Assembly: GCA_009760855.2 (NCBI GenBank) | Contig: WPIO01000005.1 | Coordinates: 5,070,001 to 5,134,000 of the forward strand | DNA: 64,000 nt | Direction of reading: 5' to 3' | Origin: Cristatella mucedo | Taxonomy: Eukaryota; Bryozoa; Phylactolaemata; Cristatellidae | Notes under the pieces: model-generated | Seen by the model: the letters and a program-made list of their open reading frames with translations, nothing else | Told to the model about the DNA's origin: nothing | The model's database searches: none | Position numbers and translations under genes: made by a program | Shown here: piece by piece, positions 35,047-50,000 of the stretch | How the letters are laid out: every line of letters starts with the position of its first letter | How positions within the stretch are numbered: the first letter of the stretch is position 1

Positions 35047-38000
35047 CTACAGTCGCGTATTAAAGGCCTTAAGTATTGCCAGCAGCGGCAGGCAGAGGCT
35101 TTTCTGCAAGCCAGTAGCTGCATGGGCTGCGGGTCAAGCTCTCCAAGAGCCTCTACCGAGTGGGAGCCACGAGCAACCGATACAAATGCAGCAATGTGAT
35201 CAGAGGGTGCACTAGCATTGCATGACAAGACCATCAGAAGCCGCCCCAAGCTAAAGTTACTCACAGAAGTTACTATAGCCTTGGGCTTACTTCTGGTAAT
35301 TTCCCTCTGAGCAATGCTAACCATTAAGTGGACTAGAAACACCACACATGTACAGAAAACAGCTTTTCAGAGCTGCATTTAAACGATCCTGCATTTGTAT
35401 GACCATATCCAAAACTAACGCAAAAGTTTGACCAAGTAAATGCAGCTTCATACTTAAGTAGGCTCCAATAAGAATTTTTATATCACACATGGAATGTGAT
35501 TGCCTCTGAATTGAGCATTTCCATCGAAAAAAAGACGAATCATTAGTATCAGCACTCATAACTGGAGCAGAAACAGAAGCTGTGGCCATCGGCAGTATCC
35601 AAAGTAATGTACTACATCGGTATAATACACATGTGCAGAATCAGGCATGACACTGGGTGGTCAGTTATACCCAATCCTTTATTCCCCAGTCATACATTTA
35701 ATGCAATGTATCTCCGTCAGTAACTTCTGCTATGCCACAAAGACTAAGTGGGCATTACACAAGTTTTCTATTGTGCATTCAAAGTATAGGAAACATTCAA
35801 TACCCATTCGATAGACAACAGCCTTTATCTCATGGAACAAACCGAAAGTGAGAAAAATAGCCGAGTCCGTCGGACAGTCAAAGAAGTGAATATAATGGAA
35901 GTTGCAGCTCAGGACGGCTGGAGAAGGATGAATGGAGCAGCTAGTTTACTGTTCATACAGGACCTGGGGGCACGAGGAGGCTGAAACTGGTGCAGCAGCT
36001 CGGTTAGGTATCGAGGAGCCAAGCCATGACGGGCCTCACGGGTCAGCCTAAGAATGTTGCTCTGTATCCGTTGATCAACCAGAAGCCTTCGAAGCTCCTT
36101 CAGCAAAGGAGACACTTGGTCAAACCTTAGAGATTTGTTAATTAACCTTGCAGACATATTCATCCCCAGCTGCAGTGGCCTAGTGGCTTTTTTCGGTGGC
36201 CAAGCCAAAATGGAACTGCAATCATCCAGCCAAGAGAGAACCAGGGAGTCAGTGAATATTTTTGCAAGCCACTGTGGTATACAGTTCCTTATCTTTGACC
36301 GTGATCGAACATGATGGCTAGCTAAGGAGGTAATCTTCTTAATGAAACTTTCGAAATTAAGACAGTTGTCAAAGACGACACCAAAACTCCGAGCACGTGG
36401 TGACGGTCGCATCGCAGCATCACCAATTAGAAGAGCAAAATCTCCTAGTCCGGCCACATGCTTAGGATGTCATTGGTAGCAGCTTGGTTTTATCGTCGTT
36501 TAATTTAAGACAATTTTCCGATATGAAATGGCTCATTGTCCAGTCTTAGAAGGTAAGACAGTGTGGTATAACTATAATAATAACACCTGATAAAGCGCCC
36601 TCAGAGAACTAAATCTCTTTCTATGCGCTTTACATTTGCGGCAAAGGAAACACGATCGAATATATGCACAAGTGTGAATGCAGTGCAAGCAGCAGACAGA
36701 CGATCGATCATTAGGGCATAACAGTACCATTGATTCGAATTGCAACAGAACCTGCCATTAAATAAGATAGATGCTTTGTAGCTTATCAGCTAAGAAAGTG
36801 AAACAGTAATAAAGATATCCCCTTTCTGCTATATATTATCTAACGATGCTGCCAATGACAAATATCAGCTATTAAATATCACGAGGCAGAGAGAGGGATA
36901 GGCAGACAGAAATAGAGAGAGAGAGAGGAGAGTGAGTGAGTGAGTGAGTGAGAGTGAGTGTGTGTGTCTGTGTGTGTGTGTGTGTGTGTGCAGAAATGGC
37001 TGAATTACTTAGTCACTGAGGTTATGCTTGAGGTTATGCTGAAATATTACTCAACGATGCTCAAAAACGCTTACCTTCCACGACCACTTTCCTCCATGGC
37101 AATGTCTGAGGAAAATGCCGTCTCGTTAAATGCAAAGTTCACTTCGCCGATGTCTGCAGGCACGTCCATAATCAGCAACTAGAGACAGAGATTCAAATTG
37201 AATACCATCTAGTGAATACGTTACCGAACGCCCAAAACATGCTCAGCATTAGTTAATACTTGCAATGCTGCTTGGCAGCAAACCAGAGGATAGCAAGAGT
37301 GGCAGCTGAGTATATTCATTTAAAATAGAATTGTGTAACATAGCCCATAAGCAGAGGGATGTCGTAGGCTGAAGCAGTAATAAGAAGATGCATGCCTCAT
37401 TAGCCTCACCTGCGATTGACAACCTTTGGCAAAGGAAAAGCTCAGCTGCCCTTAAATAATTTCTGCTTATCAATATGTTCCACCTGACTTCCGTGTCAGT
37501 TAGGCAGTAGAATAGCAATGGTTAATTAATCAGGGAACAGTTTTTAAGTATTGATACTGAAAAATCTATCTCCAACATGTCTAATTCTCTCAACTCCCTT
37601 GCTGCATGTATTGATGACATCTGCACAAGGAGGGTAGCAAACTTGATGAAATTGAATGATGATAAAATCAACTAACTAGTTAGGCACGAAGTGTGATTCG
37701 TTAAAAAAACCCAACGTTCAAAATCAGCTCTGCCAGCCTATCTCCTGTTGAATCTGCAAGAAATTTAGGTATCCTGTTTCAAAGTGACCTTTTATTTGAC
37801 GACCACATCAGCTCCATGGTTAAGCCTGCATATTTTCAGCTACATAACATTGTTAACATTCGGGTTTGCTTAGATAGGGATACAGCATCTAACTTGGTTC
37901 ATGCATTTGTGAAATCCCTTCTCGACTTCTGTAACTCATTGCTGGCTGATCTACCGGCCTGTGCAATCAGGCACTTACAGTCTGTGCAAAACTCTGCAGC

Positions 38001-41000
38001 TAAGCTTGTCTAACGCGAGCATTGCAGTTGCCACATCAAACCACTTCTCTAGTCAAGCAACGCATCGACTTCAAGGTTTTGTCACTCACTTTTAGGTCCC
38101 TTCATTCTTTGGCTCCAGCCAACCTATCAAATTTACTCCCCCACCAGGCTAAGCATCGTACCAGCTGGTTTTCTGAATTGACTCGCTTACCAATGCCTCG
38201 TATAAACCTCAAATCCTATGGAGACTGCGCATTTAGTTCGTATGCTCCCAAAGCCTAGAGCACACTCCCGATTTGCGTCAGGACATCTCTTGACTTGTCC
38301 ACATTTAAAAGAAACTAAAAATGCATCTATTTACGACAGCATTTAGTGGGTCCCCGTGAATCGTCTTCTATGTGCTTATGCATGCTGATACTGTGCATGC
38401 TGCTACCAACCAAACTTGCATGCTGTCCCTGTGCATATCACCTCTTACCACGTTATTCCTGTTCTTTATTGAGCATGCTACCACTAACCATTTGATCATG
38501 CTTCCTTCGAAGCAAATGTAAAGTGCCTAGAAAGATATTGAGTTATCTGAGAATGCTATATCAAGTGCAATGTAGTTATTATTATGATTATTAAAGCTAC
38601 AGTGGAGGGGCAGTCGGTGGCTGATCTCCCTCCCATGATTGCTGCCTCACTGAGGAGCTGTGGGTGTGGTATAGCCACCATGCTGTTCTTCCCCTGGCCG
38701 GATTCACACTACTCCACCCAGCCAATGGGCATGCTGGAAGTGAGTTCATAATGCACTTCCACCTGGCCGTATCGGCTCACTAACCCAGATTTAATTGAGA
38801 AGGGCCATGACGGTCGGGTGACCCTATAGGTACTGCAGCGATTACTTCCTAGTTGTATGTCACCCTGTGTGCATGGTCTAACGGCTGTGCCAGAAAAACC
38901 AGCCGAATTATAGTGGTTAGCTAGTATTTATGCTTATGCGATTATATGTTAGTTTATTGCCGAGGCCGTATAAAAAGCGGGTGCCCTGAGATAGGCAGGA
39001 GATTCAGGATTTGAGGCTCGGGATTCGGGCACTGGAGCTGATGTGAGCTCTAGGCCTGCACAGCCACTGGTGTACATCATGGCTGCTGTTGAACGTCTGT
39101 AACTGTCAGCTGGTGGTAAATAGATTTGTTGCATCATGGCTACAGACTTGATAAGCGAAGGTATAAGTGCTCGTCGTCACTGCCGTGTTTCTGCTGCTGT
39201 CGGTATACGTGCATGCATTGTTGCAGAACCTACAAGTAACTAGCCGTGCTACAAGGGTCAGGCGTTGCCAGTAATCATCTCACGTCGGCTGAGATAGCAC
39301 AGTTGCTGTGTTTGCAGCTTAGTTCTGACCGGACGTGGAAGGCGCACACCGCATTTGCAGCAATGCTATCTGCTCTTTTTCTCTCATCAGACACTGGGCT
39401 AGGGAGCAGTCTACCTGACGGCAACAATACCAGCAGGCTCATCCGCCTGCCTACAACTTAGCTGTCGTCTCATCAACAACACGTATTCAAGGGGTTCGCC
39501 ATTCATCATTCTCTTCATCAAGCCGCCGTGCGAGGCCCCCCCCCCCCGCAAAGCTATGGACAACCTGACAGCCCGGGCACGAATTCGTGATCATACCGCT
39601 AGAAGTCACGGTCCTCACCATATCGATTGTGCCACAGGAAGAAACCATTGGCGGAGCACACAAAAGAAACAAAATGAGCAGCTACGCTGGCTCTCTGATC
39701 AAAAACCCTGCTTTAACGGACGGAAAAGTCAGAAGCTCACCATGGAAAAGAACTCTCGGGTTTTTCGAGGTGCATAGGCCAGCCCTAGACTAAGTCATAT
39801 CGGCTCCTATTTTGCCAGATCGGCTTACTGGAGCCAGCGCCAGCAGTAAGAACTGATAGAGCTAGCCCGGTTATGCGAGAAATCTTTACCAAGCATACAC
39901 ATCATATTCTCGATATATCCTTGAGATCAATCCTTGCTCTCGGTCTCACCCAGCCCATCCATTGATGTATACACAGTGCAGGCTGTTCATCTAAGCTTCA
40001 GTTCCTTGCTTAAAAAGTTGCTGCCATTGGCTGGAATTGCTCGATTCACAGATTTACACTCAGTAACAGAACTGGCACAGCATAAGAAATTTTCGATATG
40101 GTATGACAAGGCATATTTCGTATCAGCTGCAATAAATTACCCACCTGCTCTTCGAGCTTTCTGTTAAAGTGAAGCGTAGTTGGTAACCCACTGGATTGGT
40201 CTGTTAGGTCAATGTTCAAAGCAGATGCAAGGTAAAGGTGTCTTTGATATCTAGAACACGCGATACAAGCTGGCAGCCCATGGCATTCCATCGTACAGCT
40301 GTTGACCTACTGCCTGCTGCCTGATGAACACTGGCTAGTGTACATGCGAAAACCTTCAGTGCCTCTAATGCCATACTTTGACATGGCAGATGCATTCACA
40401 GCGCGAGCATCACTCGTGCAAGGAGACAGTAAAAATGCTAACAGTAGCAAGGAATGCAGTTTGAGTTGAGCCGGCACGTTAATGGGATGCTGCATAAAGT
40501 GCAGCTGCCAAGCAAATCGCTTAAACCATAGCTAACTTCTCCGTGTACTACACCTTCGAAGGGTAAACCCCTTGAAGGGTGCTCAATGCATCTACTGCAC
40601 ATCAAGTTAGGCCTCATCCAGCAATGTATCATGGCTCTAGACAATGAGTTTGAAGCTTTCAAAAAAACGCCAATATGTCTTTCCACAGCTGTTGGAGGCA
40701 AAGGACAGAACAGATATCTTTGCTTGACCACAGATTAAGAATATCATTGTGCAACAAATTCACCTAGAAGCTGAACAGGACAGATAAAGCAGTTTCAATA
40801 ATAATAATAATAATGCACTTGATAAAGCGCCCTCAGAGAACTCAATCTCTCTCTAGGCGCTTTACATTTGCTGCAAAGGGAAATGCCATCGAATGGTGAG
40901 TAATATCATGCTTGATAAACGAACAAAATGAATAACATGATTAGGGGTGACATGCACAGGGTCAGCATGCAAATTTTGAGCTGTTACGTTTTCATGGTTA

Positions 41001-44000
41001 ATGGCTCTCTGTGCAATAAGAAGGCTGAAACTATTAGCAGCTGGTCCAGGCTCTTATAAACGAACTATACCAAAATGGCATGTAGAGTTTCCATCAATGT
41101 CTATAGATCTGATTATAATCTTGAAGAATTCAAGGAGAATATAACGGCTTTCACAAAGAAGCAAGGCGAGCACTTTCGCCAGGAAATGTTAGATTTTACG
41201 AGTTATTACTAAAGACAGTCTAACGAAAAATGGTGGGGGACTTCTTCACTAAAGAGATTTTCGGGAATGGCTCGGAAGCTTCATCGCTAAAGAGATTTTT
41301 AGTACAGCCACAAATCTAGCACATCTACTAATTTCGGAACCCTTTTGAGTGGCCACTTTTACATGAAATCAGAGTAAATACATGTTAATTTTGATTCATC
41401 TGCTGCTTGTAGTTTTTTCAAAGTAAATTGCTTAATTTCAAGTAAACCACTGTCGTACTAAAAAAGGCAAAGTTTGTGTCAGAAAAATTATTTACCAATT
41501 AGGAAATAGCGCTTCCTAACCAAAGCAAAAAAGTTTGTTACTCAGTGGCATCGATAAGCCTTTCAGGCGGCAGCTATTCAAGAAAGGCGGTCTTGCAGCA
41601 CTAGCAAACGGTAGCTATTTCGTTTTGCACTGGTTACTTGATCGCCAGTGCAAACAAAAGCAGGTTTACTGCTTCATGGTCTGTGCAATGGATATCGGCA
41701 AGGAGAGCAAAGGCCACAGCACAGTCCGTGTCGAGCACGGCGGACACTGTAAAGCTTCAAGGCCGTTTGACGACCCACGGTGGCCCCTCGAGTCAACCGA
41801 AGCCCAGGTCGATGTTGTCACGTGTCAACTTTTGGCTACAGCCGATGCAAGGCCACAGAATCGTTCTCTTCTCAACTGATCGTTTTCTCTTTTGATTACA
41901 AAGTTCAGATGCTTCGAGTAAGGGGGCTAGAACTGTACAGGCTGATAGGGGATGAAACGCATCAGGCAATGACACAGAGCACTTTTAGGTACCGGGGAGT
42001 GAGCAGATGGGTACGGCGGCATCAGGGAGGCAAGGTGCAGCGCAATACCTCTGATGGTAGCAGTAGAGCAGGCCGGCTGCAAGCAAAGCCAGAAGCAGCA
42101 GGAGGAGAGCAAAGAGTAGCCATGGCCAGCCGACGTCCCACCACGACGTCACTCCGTCGACGAGTGCCAGATTGCTAGCGCCATATGCAGCCGCAGAATG
42201 GCCGTCGCCGGTCAGGGGCCGCATGGTCGCTGAGGAGGCTCCAGACACCAGTCTGTACGGCTCGCGGACAGAGGCATTGCTGTATCCGTTGGCTGACAGG
42301 TAGGTAATCAAGCGGTCGATATCTGCATGGCTAAAAAACAAATGGCACGGTCACCGCGACTTTCCCTGCACAGCGAGGGGCTGCATTCCGGCGACGTCTG
42401 AAAGCATGCAGTTTTGCTTACTCATGCCGGATTGCCGTGCCCTGAACAAGTACACAACGACGGAAGTGCCAGGACATATTTACTCAGGGATGAGAGAATG
42501 ACAAGACCGTTCGAACGTTGGTGGAATAATAGATATGAAAAGATATATGAACCGAATTTTATATGCTGCGATACAAAGAATGCAGTCTCATTCTGTATTT
42601 TTCTTGTCAGCCTAGGCTTTTCATATGCGAGATCAAAAATCGAGAAGCAAAGAAAACTGTGGACTTTAAACAGAGGCACAGTAATCGTTGTGGCCGAACG
42701 AATTACAGTCTCATAGCATTTTCTGCTAGCTCAGAAAGAGGTTGAAACATGGCGAACCGGATATGCACTTAGCCTGCTGCCACAAAAAAGCATGAAACTG
42801 CAAATGTGCAATTCTATCGACATCCATCGTAGACCATGCCGATTATATTACTGTAATTTTGTGAGCCGGAAGAACAGGTCAAGCTCTGAGGACATTGTAG
42901 ATTCCTATTTATCAGTAATAAGATTCTCACTTTTGTCTATTTCCATTCCCAAGACTAAATTGGATCGAAGTTTGCTTTACTCGAATGAATTTTGTTAAAA
43001 AGCACAGAAACGTTTGAAGTCCCATCGTGGGCACTCAGAAGCCTTTAAAATTAGCTAGTAGACAGAAACGAAGAGTGATTAGCTTGAAACCTTATTTTAA
43101 ACTTCCTTTTCAAATTGTGTTTCGTGTATTCTCATTATTCAAATCTTCTTAGCCTTTGCTCACTATGTGACTCGTGTGTTTGACCGAATTTTCAGTGGCT
43201 ATTTTTCCACGGCTTTTTTTAACTCTACCAACTTTGCTGTCTTTTCACTAATCTTTTGTATTTTCAATTTTACTATTCCTAAAAATGCTGAATTTCTGAT
43301 GATATTACTACAAGAAAAACACGTACTCTGTTGGGGCACATTCACACATATATTAGTAGTAGTATTGTGTTAGTTATATACTAATTCAGCAAGCTCATAT
43401 ACTATTCCCAGTGATTGTCCATGCCCTAAACTTTTGTGTCGCACATGCATCTCCATCTGTAGCTCGGCAAAATCACAAAGACTAGGTGAATGTAATGCTG
43501 GAGAGCTTTCTAAAGCAAGCTCACAGCCTAAGCAGCTTCTGGTGGACATGCTGTAGCCAATAGACTTCACTTCATGCAAAAAAGAGAAAGTGAGAAGCAT
43601 AGCTGTGACAAGAGGGCAGCCGAGGAAGAGAGTTGAATTGAAGTAGTAGTGCAGGACAGCTGGACATGATTTTCAAGAGTTGTCAGCTTCAGAAGAAATC
43701 CAATTGCATACGAACTATGTAATTGCATGAGTTCCACAGTCAAGAAACTGCACGAAAAAGGGTTTTATTATCAAGGATATATAGGAGACAGCATGAAATA
43801 GCTAATTTTTTGTCTAGCGATGACCTTAGAGCAGAGGATGAAACTTACGCAGCAGCCCAGCATAGAACAAAGTAGCCAAGCCATGGGGGCCTAGTGGGTC
43901 AGCATACAAAATGTGCTCTATATCGGTTGATCAACCAGGATTAATCTCAGATCTTTCAGCAAAAGAGACAGAGCTGAATTCATTGGATTTTCTAACTCAT

Positions 44001-47000
44001 TAGCAGGCATTATCATCATCAGCTGCAGAGGTATAATAACGTTTCTTTGGTACCCCAGCCAAAGCTGTATTATGGTGGTCCAGTAAAGACAGAATCAAGG
44101 AGCTAGTAAGACCTTTAGCAGGCCACCATGATCGAGATAGCCCCCGCCATAATCTGTCGATAGATCAGGGATAGAACATGACTAATAGCTGTGGTAGCAC
44201 TCCTGAATGAAATTTTTAAACTTTAGGCAGTCATCAAAGTGGAGACCTAAATTACGAGCACTTGATGACTGTTGCACTACTGCACTACCAATTAAAAGAC
44301 CAAAACCTCTTAGCATAGAGCTTGTGACCTTTTAATAGGTGGTGCTGTATGCCATAGGTATCCTACGAGTAGGAGTTTTGTTTTATCGTCGTTTAGCTTA
44401 AAAAAATTGGCCAATATCCTGAATGAAATGTCTGCCAGGCAGCCATTCACCTTATGAGTCATTGCAGCTGATGCTAATAGTTTTTAATAACTGTAAGTAC
44501 AGCTAGGTGTCATCTCTATAGAAGTGATAACCGATTAGGCAAGTCACCTGCTGAAGACAGGGGCAACTGCTCATCTGAGGGGTAGCAGCAGCTGCAACAA
44601 GCTAAGCAGAAGCAAAGGAAAGTATCAATGCACTAATAGGCTCACAGATCACCACTTGAGCAGCTACTTTTCTTACATCTTAGCAACGTATAATGATCAT
44701 GGCACACGGCTCTCAACATTGGGTTTTCAAATAAGCAACATCTGTCTTGCGATACTGGTAATACTTAATGGCTACTAAGTTTTGTAAAAATGAAGGTTGA
44801 GTCTTCGGAAAACTAACGAAAAGTCATGACAGTAACAAGGAAACCCTAAAAATAATGGCATCCAAGCACGAGGAATAAATTATTGCACAAGTGCAGAATT
44901 TCGGTCTATGGAGAAGATGCAAGACTTATATGACCACGGTACACAGTATTTATCATCTCACCTTGAGAATGTATCGTTGAAGTTCATAAGTTGGTTGACG
45001 TTTTGACTGTCTACAGAAACAAAGGAAATGTCAGATCCATCGTTGGCAATAACTGTTCTGTTACCATCGATCTCAGTTCTCCGGCTAACACTTTCAATTA
45101 TGATTATTGTTCTTATAATTTTTTCTAAATGATGGCGAATGGATGCTCTGATATTATCAGATATTTGGCTAGGATCCAGAGATGCAAGAACTAGAACAAT
45201 TCTGTTATTGTCACTGACTGCAAAAATACGAGAAAGTGCTGGAGAACCGATTTGGCTGCTACCATATTGATATATGCCATAGTCAACCCTGACGTACACG
45301 TCATAGTATGATGGAGACAGCGACATCACTTGCACAGAATTTTGTATGCAGCCCGTGGAGTGATCCACTACAAACTTAGATTGAGTCGAAGTATCAGTTC
45401 TTTTATCCACATTGAAAGTTACAAGACCATTCAAAAGCGTCTGATCATAAGCAATGTCCACTTCAAGCAGACAAGTATAAACTGGTGTAGGCTGCGGTTG
45501 CACTGACACAATGCCAAAGAACATATCAGGATTATAGCTGTAGAAGCGGAAATATGGCATCCGCTGGGCATCATCGATGACGATGATTGATGCATTTAGT
45601 TGGCTATATGATTTATACACCGATTCTGGCAGGCTTTGCCCATAATCCGTTGCAACCCCGATCCAGCTTACTCTCAGAGTTAAGCCATATTCTGAGTAGC
45701 CAAATGTGCTGTTGCTCGAGGCTAGACCGTAGCTGCTTAGTATGCATATCCGAGAAGAATTGTCAGCTTCAACCGTGAATATTCCGACAGAAACAGGCAC
45801 CAATGAATCAATAATGCTACAGACGAATAGCCTCTCGTAAGTGTTCACTACACCGAGATTGAGTGATATGGATTTATCTTTCACGGTCGTGAGAGTGATG
45901 GAATTTTGCAGGAAGCCAATCACTCTGGTGTACTGCATCTCAACGGTGATTGTACACGTGCTGCTGCGGCTTGGTCTACCACCATCTTGAGCCATGGCCG
46001 TGAGCACATACTGTGAAGGCATTTCAGCATTCTCCAAGAGACTCTTGTAAATGTAAATGCTTCCGAATGGGTCCATGGTGAAATATTGACTGGCAACATT
46101 TGCTGATGCTATATAGTAGGTGATTAGAGAGTTGGGTGTGTTCGGTTGCTCTATTTCATCCATATCCGAAGCTCTGATTTTCAGAACTAATGCTCCAATG
46201 CTGGCATCATCTAGAAGATTGACCGTGTAATTGCTTGGAAATAGTGGTGAGTAGTCATTTCTCAGTATCACAATAGTAACTGTCGCCCGAGCAGTCTTCG
46301 GCGGCACACCTTTGTCACTTGCCACTACAGTAAACTGCAGCTGTCGAATAATGCCAGGCAAAGAAGCTCTCAGCACAATGACCCCCGTGCTATCAACAAC
46401 GAAATACGAGCTGACATTGAACGAAGCCGCAAGGCTGTAGACAATTTCACCACTGCGACCGGGGTCAGGGTCTAAGGCACGAGCAATCATCAGTGAAGAC
46501 TGCACAGGGAAGTACTCGCTTACGGTTCTAGTGTATGACGAGCTCTCAAACAAAGGTGCATTGAGATTGCGAACGGCAATTATATCGACTTTCGCATACG
46601 AAGTCTGAGCTCTTGGACCGCCATCGGTAGCTGACACATTAAGAGTGTAGTTGTTGGCATCCTTGTAGAGGTAATCAGAGGTGGATATTAGACCTGTTCG
46701 GCCATTGATTTGAAACCTCTGCAGCTGCTGACTGCTGCCTACGATGGCATAGTAGATTTGGTCTGTTTCTATGTCGGTGGCCGTCACTGACACCACAGGG
46801 CTGCCCACTTGCACGGTCTCCAGCACTATAGCCTGGTAAACGGTCTGTTTAAAAGCAGGACTAGAGTTAGGTAGAATCAAAACTGTGACAATGCAAGTGT
46901 CAGTCAATGCTGGTATGCCCATGTCTGAGGCTATGATCGAAAGCATGTAATTCGACGGAGCCAAAGCATCGTCAGTCAACCTTCCTGCTAAGCTTATCTT

Positions 47001-50000
47001 CCCGGCGGAGGAATCAATTCTGAAGAAGGTACTTGTCTGAAGAGGCTGCGAAGACGCTGCATCGATGTAATAAACAATAGCGCCCTCTGGGGTCGACGGG
47101 TCGTCACAGTCTGACGCATGCACAACAGCAATGACTGAGTTGGGCTGCTCGAACACTGACAAAGTAAGCGAGAACGACTTGGATGCAAACTGAGGACCAC
47201 ACAAGTTTCTCTTGACGCTAAGTGTCACGGTCGTCGATGCTTCGTTTCCACCAGTGTCTTGTGCCTGCACGTTTATAGCATAGGAACTGTTTACGTCCTT
47301 CGGCAGTGCTTGCTGTAGGAACAGGACACCGGAGTCACTCTCCACACGGAACAAGCGCTGCACGTAATCTGGATTAAGACGCAAACTGTATGTTACTTGC
47401 CCGGCAGCAGCAGTGGCCCCGCCATCGCTTTCGGATGAAGCCTGAACGACAGCAACCGGCTGTTGGACGGTCCAGTTCCGGTTTATCACTGCTGAATAGA
47501 GTGAGAGCTTGAACGACAGCCTCGTCGAGTTGAGGGCGAAGCGGATTCCAATAGGTGGCGATGTTACAGAGCAGCTGCCACTCGTGGCTGTCACATAGAG
47601 CACATACTGCCGCCCTGCGTATGTCGCATCGATGGCATGAAGCAGCATTAGAGAGCTCACAGAACCATGTTCCGGCCGTGAGGGCTGGACCGTGAACAGG
47701 TTCGCTGCTGCAGCAGCTGCTGCTGCAGCAGTCGCCATATCTGTGCTGCCACCACTGGTAGCAGGCACGGACAGGTGGAAGGAGAACTGGCTCTCATCGT
47801 CACCGCTGCGGAACAGCAGTGGCTGAAATGCGACTGCTGGCGGCTGCCCCGTGGGCAGCGTGATGTTCAGCAGCGACGGCAGGTTGAGCTCCGGACAGCT
47901 GATAGCGCTCAAGGTGATGACGGCGATGGCGGAGCCTGACCTCGGCGGGCTGCCATAGTCTGTTGCCAACACGGTGAGCTGCAAGGCAATGATCGTCCAG
48001 CATGAGCAGGAGCACGGCAATTTTGCTTGGCAACGACCATTACCGGTGGAGCCCATTCCCAAGCCCACACACAGGGTCACTGCCACACACAGGGTCACTG
48101 CCGTAACGAATGGCAGTTGCAACAGAAAGCTAATCGATTGCCGCATGACATGCTTCACTCACCGAGAATGTACCAGCAGAGGTTGCGAGCAGATTTTGAC
48201 GGACAGTCAGCTTTCCTGAGGATGGATGAATTTCAAAGAAGTTCACAAAAGCACTGTTATTGAGGAGTGAGTAAGAGAATCTTCCTTTAGGCAGATTCTG
48301 TAATGAAACACGAGCGAATGTAAACGTGCACTCAAAATTAATTTGACGGCTATTCGATGGGAGAGCTGAGGTCCAAATTGTTCAGCCATAGCCCTGCCAC
48401 TATTATGGATACATATGGAAAGAGGAGGCACAGGATATCACCTGCTGATATAATAAGAATAATAATACATTTGTAAAACATTCTTAGAGAAGTTAATCTC
48501 TTTTTAGGCAATTTACATATCCACCAGTGACATTTGCTACTGTAAAACATCAGCCTTCTAGAACTTCTGAATATACCCTACCTCCAATCCTTTCATACTG
48601 GGGAGGGGGCAGGATGGGTGGCACTTGGCAGCAGGTTTGATCCACATTGGACGTGATTGGAGCTCCCGTGTACCACCATAGTATTCAGAGTCGTGTAAGA
48701 GTCTGTGGCACTTTCGGCTCCTGGCTAAATCCCTGACGACTGATATTGCATTCCTTCGACTCTGGTTAATGCAAACGATGGGCCGAGAGTGGTATATTCT
48801 CTTGCAACGTGCTGATGAACTTCATCTGCTTGCTCAGGTGTTTAACTCAAGGCCTATGTGGTGCTCAACACTAGCCAGACATGGGACTATCATCCTATAC
48901 TCAACCAGCAGCCACACACACCAGGATGCAGCAGGAGTTATTTCTGCTGACCGTCCTTTGAGCATAGAGTAAAGTAAATGTAACAAAAGTGACAAGAGTA
49001 AACAAATTAAGCAAGTAAATCAGCACAACAGTTCACAAGATACTGCTGAGAAGTTAGTGCAGCCATCTACCACTGGCAAAATTGTAATCACACCGAAGAC
49101 CAGAAAGCTAAAAAAACGGGAAGCGGTATCTAGATATTAATATTCGATTGTTCACTGCCCAGGTCCTGTGCAAGACTCGGATGCTGTACACAGATGCAAA
49201 TCTTACGGGACTGTCAGCGTCGAAGGCAGACACAGTGATATTTGTGTCGGTGCCAGCAATAACAGGGGCTGTCAGCTGGCTGATGTAAGATGACGGGTTG
49301 AAGGTAGGTGCATTGAGGTTCCGGCGAGCATGGATGACAACTGTCGTGGCATTGTTTATCTCAGGGTTGCCATCTCCATAAGCAGTGATTGGTAGATAGT
49401 AGGTGTCGTCTGTATCATCATAAATTGTTTCATTCATCCTCACGGTTGCAGAGCTACCACTGGGTTCGATCGTGAAGCGCATTGTTCCCGGCAAATTTGG
49501 CTGGACATCAAACTTTAGGTATCCCTGTTACAAAGCAATCATACACACTAGAAGTTTCCTGACCTGCTTGGCCAGGAGCCTACTTGCTGCTCTAAGGAAT
49601 GGATCTGACTTGCCATCTGCCTTGCTCGTGATGAGCAAGCTGCTAGCAGGCTCTTACCTGTAGGACGGTAGCACCGACTGTTATAATGCCAACAGTGCTA
49701 CCCGGCTTGACGCTCTCATCAATTGACCACACGTAGGGAGCACCAATGAATGTTGGTGTCGAACGGCCATACACAACGGTAATGTTTACCAAAGCTGTGC
49801 TTCTGGGAAACGGGTAATCTTGAGAAGTGGCGATTACAAATAGCTGCAACGCGTGAAATTTACTATGTGCATCGCTGTCCGAGTACAACAATTCGCCTCC
49901 CTTGCAAATTGAAAGAGAGCTTATCCATGCCTCGGGGTAAAAAAAACTCAGAAGTGATAGCAACGGGCAGACACTGCAGTTCTAACAAAGCAGTTTGGTT

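Noticed and set aside
35909-36457. 182-codon minus ORF as a host gene
   Set aside because: It is the C-terminal part of a family B LINE RT, with the same sequence pattern in two other copies (43900-44420 and 50870-51420).
41985-42048. Cadherin C-terminus ending at the stop at 41985 directly after the TM
   Set aside because: It would leave a tail of about 25 residues, while the donor at 42047-42048 joins in phase through three further exons to a natural stop. A short isoform by intron retention remains possible.
47979-48158. Open frame upstream of the 3 kb cadherin exon as an N-terminus with signal peptide
   Set aside because: The hydrophobic stretch is read-through of intron with a short tandem repeat (cacacacagggtcactgcc). 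The acceptor at 47979-47980 joins in phase with exon 48163-48297 and completes an EC repeat.
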